From assembly GCF_016808335.1 (NCBI RefSeq), contig NC_053149.1, positions 56,225,922 through 56,289,921 of the forward strand: a DNA stretch of 64,000 nt, in the 5' to 3' direction. A model generated the notes under the pieces. The model ran no database searches and was not told where the DNA came from. It saw nothing but the letters and a program-made list of their open reading frames with translations. The position numbers and the translations under genes are program-made. Of this stretch, positions 26,118 through 35,751 are shown one piece after another. Source of the DNA: Panicum virgatum (taxonomy: Eukaryota; Streptophyta; Magnoliopsida; Poales; Poaceae). The stretch's first letter is position 1, and each line of letters begins with the position of its first letter.

Positions 26118-26125
26118 ATTATAAA
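26118..26125 (-). promoter_or_regulatory. Possible TATA box of the antisense gene
   Basis: The minus strand reads CTTTATAATGGGG here, about 60 bp before the first Met of the antisense reading frames (26061). Position and sequence fit a core promoter of its own, outside the LTR. This is inference from sequence only. Confidence 0.5.
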
Positions 26126-26617
26126 GCCTGACTCAACCGGCGCATCCCGGAACCGTCGCCGGAACCCAAACGACGCCCGCGCCTGGTGTTAACCGCCCAG
26201 TCCATGACATGGGGGCCCAGGCCCACCTGTCGGGGTGAGCGGGTAACCAACAAGGGTGCGAAAAGATGGGATCTGAACCGTCGCCCGCGCGCGCGGAGCG
26301 AGTCGGAAGCTGAGCTGGCGTGCGCGTATTAAGCGCTGGCATGGCCGAGCTTTTCGGGAACTGCGTCGGTGGTAAATGATCCGTTTACTCCGGCCGCAAC
26401 AATGCCGAGCGTCGCGCGCGTGACTAGGTGAACCACTGTGCGTGGGGGCCATGAGTCAATAAGCCGTTGCGATGTGATGAGGCAGCAAACAACCCGATGG
26501 ATGGTCAAAGCCGGTCAAGACCCCTGCAGCAAGAAGCTTCAAGCTATGCAGAGCCAAATCACAGTAGTGGTCCCACCTGCGGGTTCGTACCTCCCCCAAG
26601 GTGGGCCCGGGGGCCAC
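26126..26617 (+). other. Spacer and polypurine tract before the 3' LTR
   Basis: No coding capacity is seen. The last bases, AGGTGGGCCCGGGGGCCAC (about 26599-26617), directly precede the LTR start and serve as polypurine-type primer region, as in other Tat elements. Confidence 0.6.
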
Positions 26618-27674
26618 TGTCGGTACCCTGTAGCAGGGATACCCACTCTTACTGCAGCAAGGCAGGACCCGCGTAGTTATCCGTAACTACGCGCAAAGGA
26701 CGGAGTAGCCAGGCCCCACGGGTCAGGCTCTTTCCTCACCAGGCCAACGGCCCCGGACCCGTTCCCCGCCTGGGGATGGGTCCGGAGACGCCACGTGTCT
26801 CTAAGGAAGGGAAGCTCCGAGCTGACAGCCGAGGCCTCGGACCCTCCATAGGGGTCCGGGACCTCCTGCGTCCATCCGGACCCCCCTTACCGCGTGGGGG
26901 TCCGGAGCCGCCACGTGTCCCGGAGGCGCAGGCACGGGCTCGTGCGCGAGTCCTCCGCTAGGAGACTCGCCCACCCACCGCATTTAATGCGGATGGTTGA
27001 GGCGTGCTCTATCGCCGCGGCACGCGGGACAGCCTTTGTCAGGCCTCACTGTGCACCGCGTATTACCAAGGTACACAGTGCAGCCGCCTGTGCCGCACCC
27101 GCGCAGAGTCCGTCTGCAGCATTAAATGGATACGACGGCACGACACTTTTTCATCATGCCGCCTACGCCGCAACCTACATAGCCCGTTCAGCTACATGGC
27201 AGGCGACGCCACTAGCTATGTCTGGCATCGTCCCGACAAGACAGCGCCTGGACATGATGAACGAGGAACTCCAGGAGCAGGCAAGGGATTCCAGGAGAGA
27301 TATCTCCTTTGCCTGCGACGCCATAATGTATGAACAGTACGTTATTTTATACTACATCGTTGGGCCCACCTGTCGGGGACCCAACAGCCATGTACGCGCC
27401 TCCCTTGAGATATAAAAGGGAGGTGCTCGCTGCGCACTACAAGCTCTCCAGACACACAAGCTCTCGCGAACTCTCTCACTCTCGTGGGAGGGCAATACAA
27501 CACACAGTGGACGTAGGGTATTACGCTCCGGCGGCCCGAACCACTCTAAATCTTGCTGTGTTCATCGTGTTCTTAAGGGAGATCTAACTAGGACTAGCTA
27601 ACCCCCGAGTACACACCCTCTGGGTTAGGGCGGGTGCCTTCCGCCACCCGGCTGTGGTTTGCAGCACCACGACA
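26618..27674 (+). repeat. 3' LTR of the Tat Gypsy element
   Basis: 1057 bp, colinear with 14259-15315 and differing by about 23 substitutions on my count. It ends CACGACA at 27674, followed by AGGGT (27675-27679), the second target duplication copy. Confidence 0.95.
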
Positions 27675-27679
27675 AGGGT

Positions 27680-27826
27680 TTTCACACTAGAACAACCTAG
27701 TTGCACATCTAGATAGCATGTTTTAGTTTAAGTTTTTGTGTAAACTAGTTGGAGCCATAGATCTAAGTTTTATTAGTGCCTAATTCACCCCTCCCCCTCT
27801 TAAGCTAGAGCACCCGATAATTTTCA
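27680..27826 (+). mobile_element. Copia (Sirevirus-like) solo LTR, right part
   Basis: This is the continuation of 12930-14258. The text TTTGGGATAGGG before the Gypsy element joins to TTTTCACACTAGAACAACC after it. The end, with TTCACCCCTCCCCCTCTTAAG and a terminal CA at 27825-27826, is typical of such Copia LTRs. Immediately to the right is intron sequence of the carboxypeptidase gene, then the exon 11 donor at 27851. Confidence 0.65.
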
Positions 27827-27851
27827 GATAGGCTGATGCTCTGTCACTCAC

Positions 27852-30800
27852 CATATGCTTGTACCATGGTCTGCCGGCGAGTCCCTCTCGGTTGGTGAAC
27901 GCTCGCTCAGCCATCATCAACCGGTCGTTTATCTCCCTGACTTTCAGTGTGTACTGCCTTGTCTTTAGGCTCCAGTTTTCTGCTTGCAGCAACTACGCGC
28001 AAAGAAATTGTTTCAAAAAAAAAACTACGCGCAAGAAATGAGGGGTTTTGATTGAAAAGAGTTTCAGTGAAAGCTACACATCTGAGTACCATCAGACACG
28101 TTAGGTCTCACCTTCTTCTCCTCATGAATTTTAGTGGCTGCGCTCTCAAGCTGCCTGATGGACTTCTGTAAAGGAGATAAAGTGACAGGGAATCCCTTAC
28201 ATTTCTCTGCGATATCTTTTGCGCATTCCTGCAATTACAAGATGATAGATAATCGTTTCATATCTCAAGCATTAACACAAGTTTAACAGAAAGCAAATCA
28301 TGTGTCTCGAATGTGAGTAAGTGGTACCTCCAATTCGGACGCGTAAGAGATATAATTGAAGGGTATGATCTCATCGTCAGCAAGTTTCAGAGCAATCAAA
28401 CCCCAGACGCTGGCCACTGCATGATTATGTGAGGAAAATTGGTTTGCCAGTGCTTGGGATAAACTTGAAAGCTTTCGAGAGAAAATAGATGATTCAGTAC
28501 CTGCAACATGCCTGTGGAACAAGGGGTCTCCAAACCTCTCCACCCAAACATAATCATCATACAGAGAGTGGTAAACAGGGTATTCTTCAACTGCAAGAGA
28601 AATTATGTTACATCAACTGCTAGATCTGTAATAGCAGATATTAATAATACAGATTTTTTTTTTGGTTCTGGGAAGCTATGATTCCAATTTTGTGAATTTG
28701 TTCATCACGATACTGAAGCGATCAAACAGACAGGAACGACTGATGTTAATGCTTCAGATACAGTTTCACTTACACAGTCCGTAAGACATGTCAAGTGTTG
28801 GGACCCCAACATGCTGGAGAAATGCTGCAAAATCAGTTCCAGCACCAGCCACTCTAGTTATCTGAAAAAGGAAAAGAAGCCTATCACTTCAGCACGTGAC
28901 GACAATAGCTCTCAACCACTGGAATTTTGCTCTTTTCATCATTCATTGGACCCAAAACAGGAGTTATAGGTCATTTTCATTGCTAAACGTACCGGTGGAT
29001 GATGGCGCATCATTGTGTCATACAAGGTTTGAGATGGTTCATCAGGATCAGGTACCTTCAAACAGAGAAATGATAAAAAGGTAAATTTGCTAGCTCCATA
29101 ACAAAGTGATGTGTGCAAATTAGGAACAGCCCGGATAACCATTTTACTCGCTTCTTTGATAAACTCATCAAGTTGAGGGGTTGCACGGGGTTTAAGACCC
29201 CCAGGACCAAACACTGATATGTCCACGTTCAGGTAAGCAATAGCTCTCGAAGCTAGAGTCACGTTGCCACTGGGTATCCAGTATCCATATCCAAATCCAT
29301 ACCCGTATTATTTGGGGAGGGTATGGGTTACCCATTTACTTGTGGATAGGGGTAGGGTAATAGAGGATATTACCCGTTTCACCCGTACCCGGTCAAAGTT
29401 TGCCAGGGCCAGCAATCCGCAGCAAGAAGTTGCGATCCCCTTTTCATGCAAGGCAAATTTCTCTCTCGTCAAGCACAGCTCTTCTCTCCCTCTTACTGCA
29501 TGAAGATCTCGCAACTAGTATCTGCTTGCTTCGATTGGGAACTCCGGTGGTGCGGCCGAGGCCTTAATGACCGGATTGGGCCTCTGCGTGGGTGGCTGTG
29601 CTGGATCCTGCCATGGACAGCAGCCTTGGCGAGCTGCTCTGCCGCATCGACGACACGGCGTGGTCCACGGAGGCGACGCGGCTGCCGGCGTGCTTGCTCG
29701 AAAGCTGCTGGCGGACGCCCGCAGCAGCCGGCCTCAGGTTGTGTTCTCGCCGGACAAGGGGGTCGCCGGCAGGTGCCGCTTCCTTCGGGTCGGCCTGCTC
29801 GAGGAGAGTGTCGTGCCCGTCAGCCGCACAAGCGAGGAGGTCGTCTTCTCCTCGCCGTCGGCGAATGCCTGGTCGGAGATCCTCCATGGCAGAGCAGCTC
29901 CCACCTCCCACCTCCGCAGTGGCTTGAATTCGATTTGCTCTTCCCACGGCACCAGTGATGCCAATCTCCATGCTCGCACCAATATTATGTCGACGAGGTT
30001 AATCTCATCTTCTCTCTGGTACCCGTTGGCTTATCCATGCCTGTTGGGTATTACCCTACCCGTTTAGTGTTGGATAATTGGGGATGGGTAATTTGTGGGC
30101 ATGGGTACGGGTGACCCGTGCCTCTCCCCAACGGCATCGTGAAGCTAGAGTGTCCATGTTCTCCTCGACCCATTCAGTTGACCCGATCTGAGACATTGTA
30201 TAGATCTAGCATGAATGGTTGTCCATCTGCCATGTGAGCAGAAACGGATATGTGAATTAGCGAGCAAAAAGGTACCAGAGCAAACTCTTCCGTGTCCCAA
30301 CTGCACAGGATTATCGTTCGTCTAGGCCTCCACCCTTTTGCTTGTAGCTTGGACAGCCGCTCCGCGATCTATAGACAATGGAAGGAAACTGGATGACTTC
30401 AGAATTTTGTTCTTTGAAGAACGGGATAATTGATCACTAGTTTTGCAAATGCACAGAGGAGAATTCCCTAAATTGCCTAATATATGTCATCAAAATTGCT
30501 CTGGATTCTACATGCTACTCAGGAGTGATCACCTCAAGCATTGCTGCTGTTCCACTGTTTGGATCAATTGCTCCAAATGTCCACGCATCACGATGGTTGC
30601 CTATGATCACGTGTCTGCACATACGTCAAACAATATTAAGCTTTGTCAAGTTTCAAGATGCCCATGTGCCACGATGGCTGGGATCCAAACTGTGCGAATT
30701 TGACAAAACAACAGACCAAAGAACCACAGTTCGGTCAAACAAATCTGCAGGGTATAAACATACTACTCGGTGTCGACTACAAGAACTGGGAAAACAGAAT

Positions 30801-30982
30801 ATGGTGTGCCCAATTGACAAGAAAGGGTGCGTGTGTTGTGTTCCACTTTGTAGCAAGGCTGCTGCCATTACACAAAATTTTGCAAATCTGTACGAATTAG
30901 GAGAGATTAGGTACCTGTCAGGCTCTTCTTTCCCTTGGATCACCGCATAAACATTTTCGATGGTTGCTAAGGTCTCGTTTCC
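27852..30982 (-). CDS. LAMP1: Exons 2-11 of the LAMP1-like carboxypeptidase
   Basis: Ten exons carry the catalytic M28 domain and most of the C-terminal helical domain. Landmarks: GNHRDAW and DPNSG (exon 3, 30533-30614), CSWDTEEF (exon 4, 30276-30368), AYLNVD (exon 5), [16 protein letters not shown] (exon 7, 28774-28861), [11 protein letters not shown] (exon 8, 28501-28590), [13 protein letters not shown] (exon 9, 28328-28416), [14 protein letters not shown] (exon 11, 27852-27992). Exon 5 is split by the MULE-like element 29260-30141. Exon 11 uses the acceptor GCGCGTAG at its start (27992); a 12 bp stretch holding this acceptor is duplicated by a small poly(A) insertion at 28003-28022. Confidence 0.88.
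28003..28022 (+). mobile_element. 20 bp poly(A) micro-insertion in intron 10 of the LAMP1-like gene
   Basis: The sequence AGAAATTGTTTCAAAAAAAA is flanked by the exact 12 bp direct repeat AACTACGCGCAA (27991-28002 and 28023-28034). A short tail with A run between 12 bp duplications looks like an extremely truncated, target-primed non-LTR insertion. The duplicated 12 bp contain the minus-strand splice acceptor GCGCGTAG of exon 11, so two acceptors now lie 32 bp apart. Confidence 0.7.
29260..30141. mobile_element. MULE-like element (possible Pack-MULE) in exon 5 of the LAMP1-like gene
   Basis: 882 bp insertion flanked by a 10 bp direct repeat AAGCTAGAGT (29250-29259 and 30142-30151). The ends CACGTTGCCACTGGG and, inverted, CACGATGCCGTTGGG match at 12 of 15 positions. 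Inner flanks of about 120 bp on each side are rich in inverted GGGTACCCGT-type text. The centre (about 29560-29930) is GC rich (unlike the flanks) and holds short open frames, as if a host gene piece had been captured. 9-10 bp duplications and long imperfect inverted ends fit Mutator-like elements. I cannot name the captured gene. It brings an in-frame stop about 30 codons into the insertion. Confidence 0.75.
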
Positions 30983-31097
30983 CTGAAACACGCAGTCAAA
31001 TAGTCAACAAATTCGCACTCCAATTCAGAGGGGATAGTACCCGACAGATAATGGTTGCGTTGGGCTCCGCTGAGCCACTCACAATGTAGGTGAGATT

Positions 31098-31558
31098 TTT
31101 CCGGGAAACCAAAAATCCTGTTTCTCGGCGGGGTCCGGTTTTTTTACTTATCGCTCGAAATTTTCGGCCCTTTTGAATATCCGCCCAAACCAAATTGGTG
31201 CAGCCAAATATCAGGCCACCCCGCTGCCTCCTAACACTAAATCTTATTCATATTCCATTCCCCATCTCTCTCGGTCCCTCCACGACTTCATAGGAAGCCA
31301 TGGCGATAGCGGTGGCCATATTAAACAGAATGTTTGTTGTGGCAAGAAAGTCATATTTATATGCATTGTTGTATCTTGTTTATACTATTAGATTGTTTGG
31401 AAATAATCTAGGTTACTTCCTGCATAAATTGAGAATTTTTTTCTAAATTTCATCCGAAATCAAAATGGCAAATCCGATAATTTTTCGAGAAATCCGATAA
31501 ACGCGTTTCTCGCTGACCTCCGGTTTTTTTTCCTTACCGGTAAGGAAAACCTTGGATT
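31098..31558. mobile_element. 461 bp insertion in exon 1 of the LAMP1-like gene
   Basis: The exon text splits after GTGTTG (minus strand) and resumes as AATCTCACCTACATT at 31097-31083. The direct repeat GATT (31094-31097 and 31555-31558) marks the junction. The right end has a perfect 22 bp palindrome at 31528-31549 centred on ACCGGT; the left end reads TTTCCGGGAAACC. Both halves share CTCCGGTTTTTTT-like text. No splice sites coincide with the junctions, so it is an insertion and not a normal intron. The superfamily is not clear. Confidence 0.72.
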
Positions 31559-32605
31559 CAACACGGCCGGGCCGGGGCCAAGTCGGTACACGGGCGCGCC
31601 CTCGCCGCCCTGCCACTTCGGCGGCGCCACGTCGCCGGCCATCGCCTTGAGGATCGTCTCGCCGTCCCTGGCCGACACCGGCAGCGCCGGGATGCCGGGC
31701 ATGGCCTCGCTCCCGCTCAGGTCCTCCGCGCTCAGCCGCTCGCAGTCGTCCCCCGCCGCGCACGACGGCCACATCGACGTGGTCGGGTCGCCGTTCCCGT
31801 AGTACAGGGTCCCCACCTGCACGCCGGTCGGCGGCAGCCACCGCGCGTCGGGGAACCACTTCCGCTCCGCCCCCTTGGCGGCGCTGCCCCCGAAGTCCTT
31901 GGCGTCGGTGTACACGATCGCGGCGGCGGCGCCCGCGGCGCGCGCGTTCCGCACCATGTCCTCGCAGTGGATGTCGCCGTACCGCACGAGCGCGACCTTG
32001 CCCGCGACGTCGACGCCGCGGGAGGCGAGGTAGGCGTAGTCCTCGTTGTGCCCGTAGTTGGCGTAGACGACCTCGGCGGCGACCGAGCCGGACGCCGAGT
32101 AGGCGAAGTACATCGGGATGACCTCCGCCGAGGCCTCGGCGAACGGGTCGCTTTTGTAGGTCTCCTGCACCAGGGAGAAGGGCCTGGCGGCAAGGCCGCT
32201 CGCCGCGGCGAGGGTGAGGGAGCGGTGGGCGGGGTAGGAGAGGAGCACCGAGTAAGGGGTGATGTGCGCGGGGAAGGAGAGGGAGGAGAACGCGTGGAGC
32301 ACGTAGCGTGCCGCGGCCGCGTTGGCCTCGGTGCCGGCGACGTGGGGGCGGAGGGTGAGCGCGCGGAGGTGGGCGGCCGCGGTGGCGTTGGAGCCGAGGG
32401 TGAGGAAGAGCGCGTGGTAGCGCGACGAATTGGTTGGCTCGAGGAGGTGGTACGACGCGACCAGAGCCGCCGTGACGGCGAGGAAGGTGAGGAACCTGCG
32501 CCTTCCGGCTGCGCTGCCGCCGTTGCCGGCGGCGGGCGTGGGAGACTGGAGGAGCGGCTGCCGCTGTTTGACGGAGCGAGACGTGGCCATGGCTGCGGCG
32601 GCCAT
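31559..32605 (-). CDS. LAMP1: Exon 1 of the LAMP1-like carboxypeptidase (main part)
   Basis: Starts at ATG (32603-32605) giving MAAAAMATSRSVKQ; an upstream in-frame Met is possible but this one fits a short cytosolic tail before the membrane segment FLTFLAVTAALVASYHLL. It encodes the N-terminal region and the protease-associated domain (WFPDARWLPPTGVQVGT, IPALPVSARDGE). The reading frame is intact to codon 349, where a 461 bp insertion interrupts it. The last five codons of the exon (Asn-Leu-Thr-Tyr-Ile) survive at 31083-31097, directly before a GTGAGT donor. The exon is very GC rich, normal for a grass first exon. Confidence 0.9.
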
Positions 32606-33096
32606 GGCGCGCGACCCCTGGAGGTGGAAATTGGGCAGTGAGCGGACACCCACTGTTAAATCTTAAGAATCGAAACCTGGCTCAAATCGGGAAAAACTAC
32701 TGGGCCACGTCGCGTCCAAAACATCAGCCGTTGGATTCCTCATCTAGGGTGGAAAAAGCACGTACACGGGCCGCCTCTCGGTCATCTTCCAGATGCTTCG
32801 CTTGCGGTCTCCCCTCGGCCCGCCGCTTTCTCTCCCTAAGGCCGCGCCGGCGCCCGCGCGCAGGGTTCGTAGTGGCGGCGCAGCTGCTACTTCGCTGGCC
32901 TGCGCACATCTCCGCCCGGCCCTACCTCCTCTGCGATCGCCTGCGAGCGACCCTGCGACCCTGTCCAACCGTTGCGCTTCTTTCCGGCCTCCTACGCGGC
33001 TGCGTCCCTATCCACCTCCTCGCTTCTCCCGGCGGCCGTCTCCCATGAGTGCCCCTTGGATATCAACCAGCGACAGAGGCCATGTCCCGCCCGTGC
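32606..33096. other. Upstream region of the LAMP1-like gene
   Basis: This should hold the promoter and 5' UTR of the minus-strand gene. It is GC rich; no TATA box could be assigned with confidence. Open frames on both strands look like composition effects. Confidence 0.4.
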
Positions 33097-33324
33097 CTAG
33101 GCCTGCAGGATCCCGGACCGCTGCTCCTTGGGGTGCCTCAAGAACGGGTCCGCGCCAAACGCCATGGAGCACGGCTGGACACCGCCGGCGCCTATCGACA
33201 TGAACGCGAAGCCGGAGAGCAGCCACGCGATTTGCCTCGCCACCGGCGGCGCGCACTGCTCGCTGTCGTTGCACGGAGGCGGACGAGCTCCGAGGATCGT
33301 GACGCTCAGCCACAGGGAGACCAT
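33097..33324 (-). pseudogene. Fragment of an NPF/POT (NRT1/PTR family) transporter
   Basis: The minus strand encodes LLSGFAFMSIGAGGVQPCSM and AFGADPFLRHPKEQR, the conserved loop after transmembrane helix 4 of plant proton-coupled oligopeptide/nitrate transporters. Only about 75 residues are present, with no other exon of the family nearby, so it is a gene fragment, either a relic or carried here by a transposon. It lies head-on upstream of the carboxypeptidase gene. Confidence 0.8.
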
Positions 33325-35440
33325 CCAATGTGAAGCGAGTGAAGAAACGAAGGCGATGGCTTCATGGCGTTAAGAAACTCCCTTGCTTCTGCCGAGTGAA
33401 TTGAAGAAGAAAGGCAGTGAACCTCCGATCTCTGTGCACTTACAATACGAGGCTGTTCGACCAAAATTAGAAGGCTGCTGAGACAAATGAGTGTTAATTT
33501 TACCCTGTTCTCCTGAACTCTCGATACAAATTATGGTATTCTGTATTCAAGCATTCGATTCAGAGTTTCAAGAAAGGGCAAATCACTATGGATTCTAGCA
33601 GCTTAAACACTTGTTACTTCAATTCCCATTCAGGTTTGCAGATTGGAGTACAAGTCTAGCCAGGTTTTCATGAATTGTTTTCTGAAAAAAAAACTTTCAG
33701 TTTTCAGATGACAGTACCTACCTATATCAATAATTCCTAATAGAGCGAACCAAGAAACTATGAATCCTCCGAATGCAAGAGCTTACCTTATAACATGCCT
33801 AAAAAATAGCATAGGAAACCGTAAATGTTGTATTCACAAGTACGATTTAAAAATTCTTGTATTGATTTCTGTATGTATGTGCATAATTGTGCACACTACT
33901 ATACCTGTTGGCTTCCAATTCTCAGACAAGATACCCGTGCATGACTGTTGTTATTGTTACTGGCAGAGATACACTTGTTTAACTATTACAGGTCCTTCCT
34001 TGCTTATAAATAACTTTTGAATTCTACCTTTGCTGCCACAGATATCACATGTTGGATTCAAATAATTCTCGATTTGAGAATCATCTTTGTTTTTTTTGTT
34101 TCAACAAAAAAGGAACATTCTATTTAATATTTGCAATGTATGTGTCGATGAGATTCATGGTTTCCCTTCAATTGCAGCCAAAACCAAGAGCTATATACAT
34201 AATGAAAGTGGTGGGATGAAGCCTGACACCAAAATCTGGACTTTCATATATGATTGATGTATGTAATGATTTTTCCTCTTGCTTCCTTTTTTGATTTCAT
34301 TCGCATTCGGGAAGTTCGAGGAGAAAAACAAAACATAACATTTGTAGTATGTAGTGCTACTAATAGAAAATTTGGCTCATATATATTTATAGTCCTGCAA
34401 CTTTAACAGCTGGGGAATGCACATGATATGACCATATACTTTTACGTAACATGTTCAGCACTTCAGCAAGAGGGAAGTGTATCATTTGGCGACCATGAAA
34501 CAATCAACAACAGAACTTGTGGCATTTCATACAATATAATATAATTATAACCTTATAGAGAGGTATTTATCTCACAACGATTATTATGTCTCCATATCAT
34601 TCTTGAAATGTGTAGGCAGAACTTTCTCTTCATCATTCTTTTTAGTACTTCAAAAATTGCAGAGGTTTTGATCGTAAAAAATTGTAGAGGTTTTGTTACT
34701 TCATTATTCTATAATCTACTTGAGGTTTACCTATGCAAAGAAAATGAAGAAATTCCAACAGAAAAGTCAATATATAAAATTTATAGCCAGCCTACATGGT
34801 ACATAGATGTTTATAACTTTCTGATGAGTTGAATTCCTTTAGTAGCCCTCGCTCCAATTTCTTCCTAAACAAGCCTAGCCCCTCATGTGCTTGTTTTCAG
34901 GTAAGCGAAGGAGGTAATAATATATTAGGAAGTAATGTAAAGTATATCGAATTTGAGCGAAAGCATATACCTATTTGGCTTCATATTAAGTTCTAATAAT
35001 TACCTTTCCGACTACCTCCAAAATGGCGCGACAACGTCGCGCCTAAGGTTTTCTAGTTCTTTAGTTATAAACGGCATCTGAACTTTTGAAGTGGATCTTC
35101 TGTTCCGTCCGTCTGTGTTCAGAGAGTGCAGAAAGCATACACAAAACAGGATCCAAATTGTAGCCAGTAGCTGCCTCAAAAAAAAATGTAGCCAGTAGCC
35201 ACTAGCCACACGATCATATGCTTTTTAATCACACGCATAAAGGGCAAAGATAAATGTTGTCTATACGGTTAAGCTATGCTAGTTTGCAAGTAGTGGGTAT
35301 TTCTCCTCTTTTTCATAGTGAATTTCCCCCTCCATCTCTACTGTCATCCCCAACTCCGACGAAATTCATTCTATTTTATTCCCAACGAGATCACGCATAA
35401 AGCGCAGGTTAGAGGATAGGAGGTCAGGAGTTTGGGCTTC
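33325..35440. other. AT-rich intergenic DNA
   Basis: No gene or complete element is recognised. The region is low GC with short A/T runs. The only distinct feature is the micro-insertion at 35172-35186. Confidence 0.5.
35172..35186 (+). mobile_element. 15 bp poly(A) micro-insertion
   Basis: TGCCTCAAAAAAAAA lies between exact 13 bp direct repeats TGTAGCCAGTAGC (35159-35171 and 35187-35199). It has the structure of a non-LTR insertion reduced to its tail. Confidence 0.65.
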
Positions 35441-35671
35441 AGAGCAAGGCTAATAGCATTCGGCGGCAGCCGGCTGCAACGATGGCTGATGATGGTGGGT
35501 CCGTTGCTGTTTAATGTATCACAGAGAGCCATCACCAATAGCAGGGGCCGCATGCCCTCTCCGCCCGCTCGAGCGGGTGTCTCATCAGTCGCTCGTTTCA
35601 TTCTCTTTCTACTTTTTATTTCTTCCACGTAAGATCTTAGCAAGTTCTCAGCCTCTTATAATACATACTCT
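35441..35671. mobile_element. Probable MITE, AGAGCAAGGCTAATAG type
   Basis: The left end AGAGCAAGGCTAATAG and the inverted right end AGAGTATGTATTATAAG are similar. The interior, with GCCGGCTGC and ATGGCTGATGATGG-like text, resembles a common grass MITE. No secure target duplication. Confidence 0.4.
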
Positions 35672-35751
35672 TACTAAAGATTAAAGCAAGTCTGGTGATT
35701 GATGAAGTAATAGACGGATCAACGAATTGGATGTTCACACTAGTTGTTATA

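Larger units (their letters stand above)
14259..27674 (+). mobile_element. Ty3/Gypsy LTR retrotransposon, Tat lineage, with antisense gene
   Basis: Full-length 13,416 bp element: LTRs of exactly 1057 bp at both ends (TGTCGGTACCC...CACGACA), primer binding site TGGCGCGCCAGGTAGGGG at 15318, gag-protease, RT, RNase H, a second RNase H, integrase, a repeat-rich spacer, a minus-strand gene, and a polypurine tract at about 26599-26617. The flanks AGGGG and AGGGT are a 5 bp target duplication with one change. By eye the LTRs differ at about 23 positions with no indel (about 2.2 percent), so it is fairly young. Several stops and small frameshifts make it non-autonomous today. A second RNase H and extra reading frames between pol and the 3' LTR are marks of the Tat lineage (Ogre, Retand, Grande). 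Confidence 0.93.
12621..32605 (-). pseudogene. LAMP1: LAMP1-like glutamate carboxypeptidase (M28), disrupted by transposons
   Basis: Plant relative of animal glutamate carboxypeptidase II; Arabidopsis AMP1 and LAMP1 are ER-type membrane proteins tied to shoot meristem control. Exons (minus strand): 31559-32605 plus 31083-31097 (exon 1, split), 30915-30982, 30533-30614, 30276-30368, 30142-30187 plus 29140-29249 (exon 5, split), 28993-29055, 28774-28861, 28501-28590, 28328-28416, 28112-28228, 27852-27992, 12621-12803. All introns are GT-AG and in phase; without insertions the coding length is 2232 bp, 743 residues (LAMP1 is about 680). The order is a membrane anchor (about 38-52), PA domain, M28 peptidase and TFR-type dimerisation domain. 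Zn-site residues are present: His384, Asp394, Glu431/Glu432, Asp460, His545. Insertions in exons 1 and 5 bring stops, so the allele is probably non-functional unless they are spliced out. Wording closest to LAMP1: GVQVGTLYYGNGDPTT, RPWYKHM. Confidence 0.88.

Noticed and set aside
12925..27831. A 5 bp target duplication around the solo LTR
   Set aside because: TCGAG on the left and GATAG on the right do not match; the call rests on LTR-like ends only.
30915..31097. Reading the exon 1 insertion as a normal intron
   Set aside because: No GT-AG pair fits at its borders, a true intron donor (GTGAGT) lies at 31082 after the surviving last codons, and a direct repeat marks both junctions.
31967..32641. 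Long plus-strand frame opposite the carboxypeptidase exon 1
   Set aside because: It is a GC-driven shadow of a real minus-strand exon with clear family homology.
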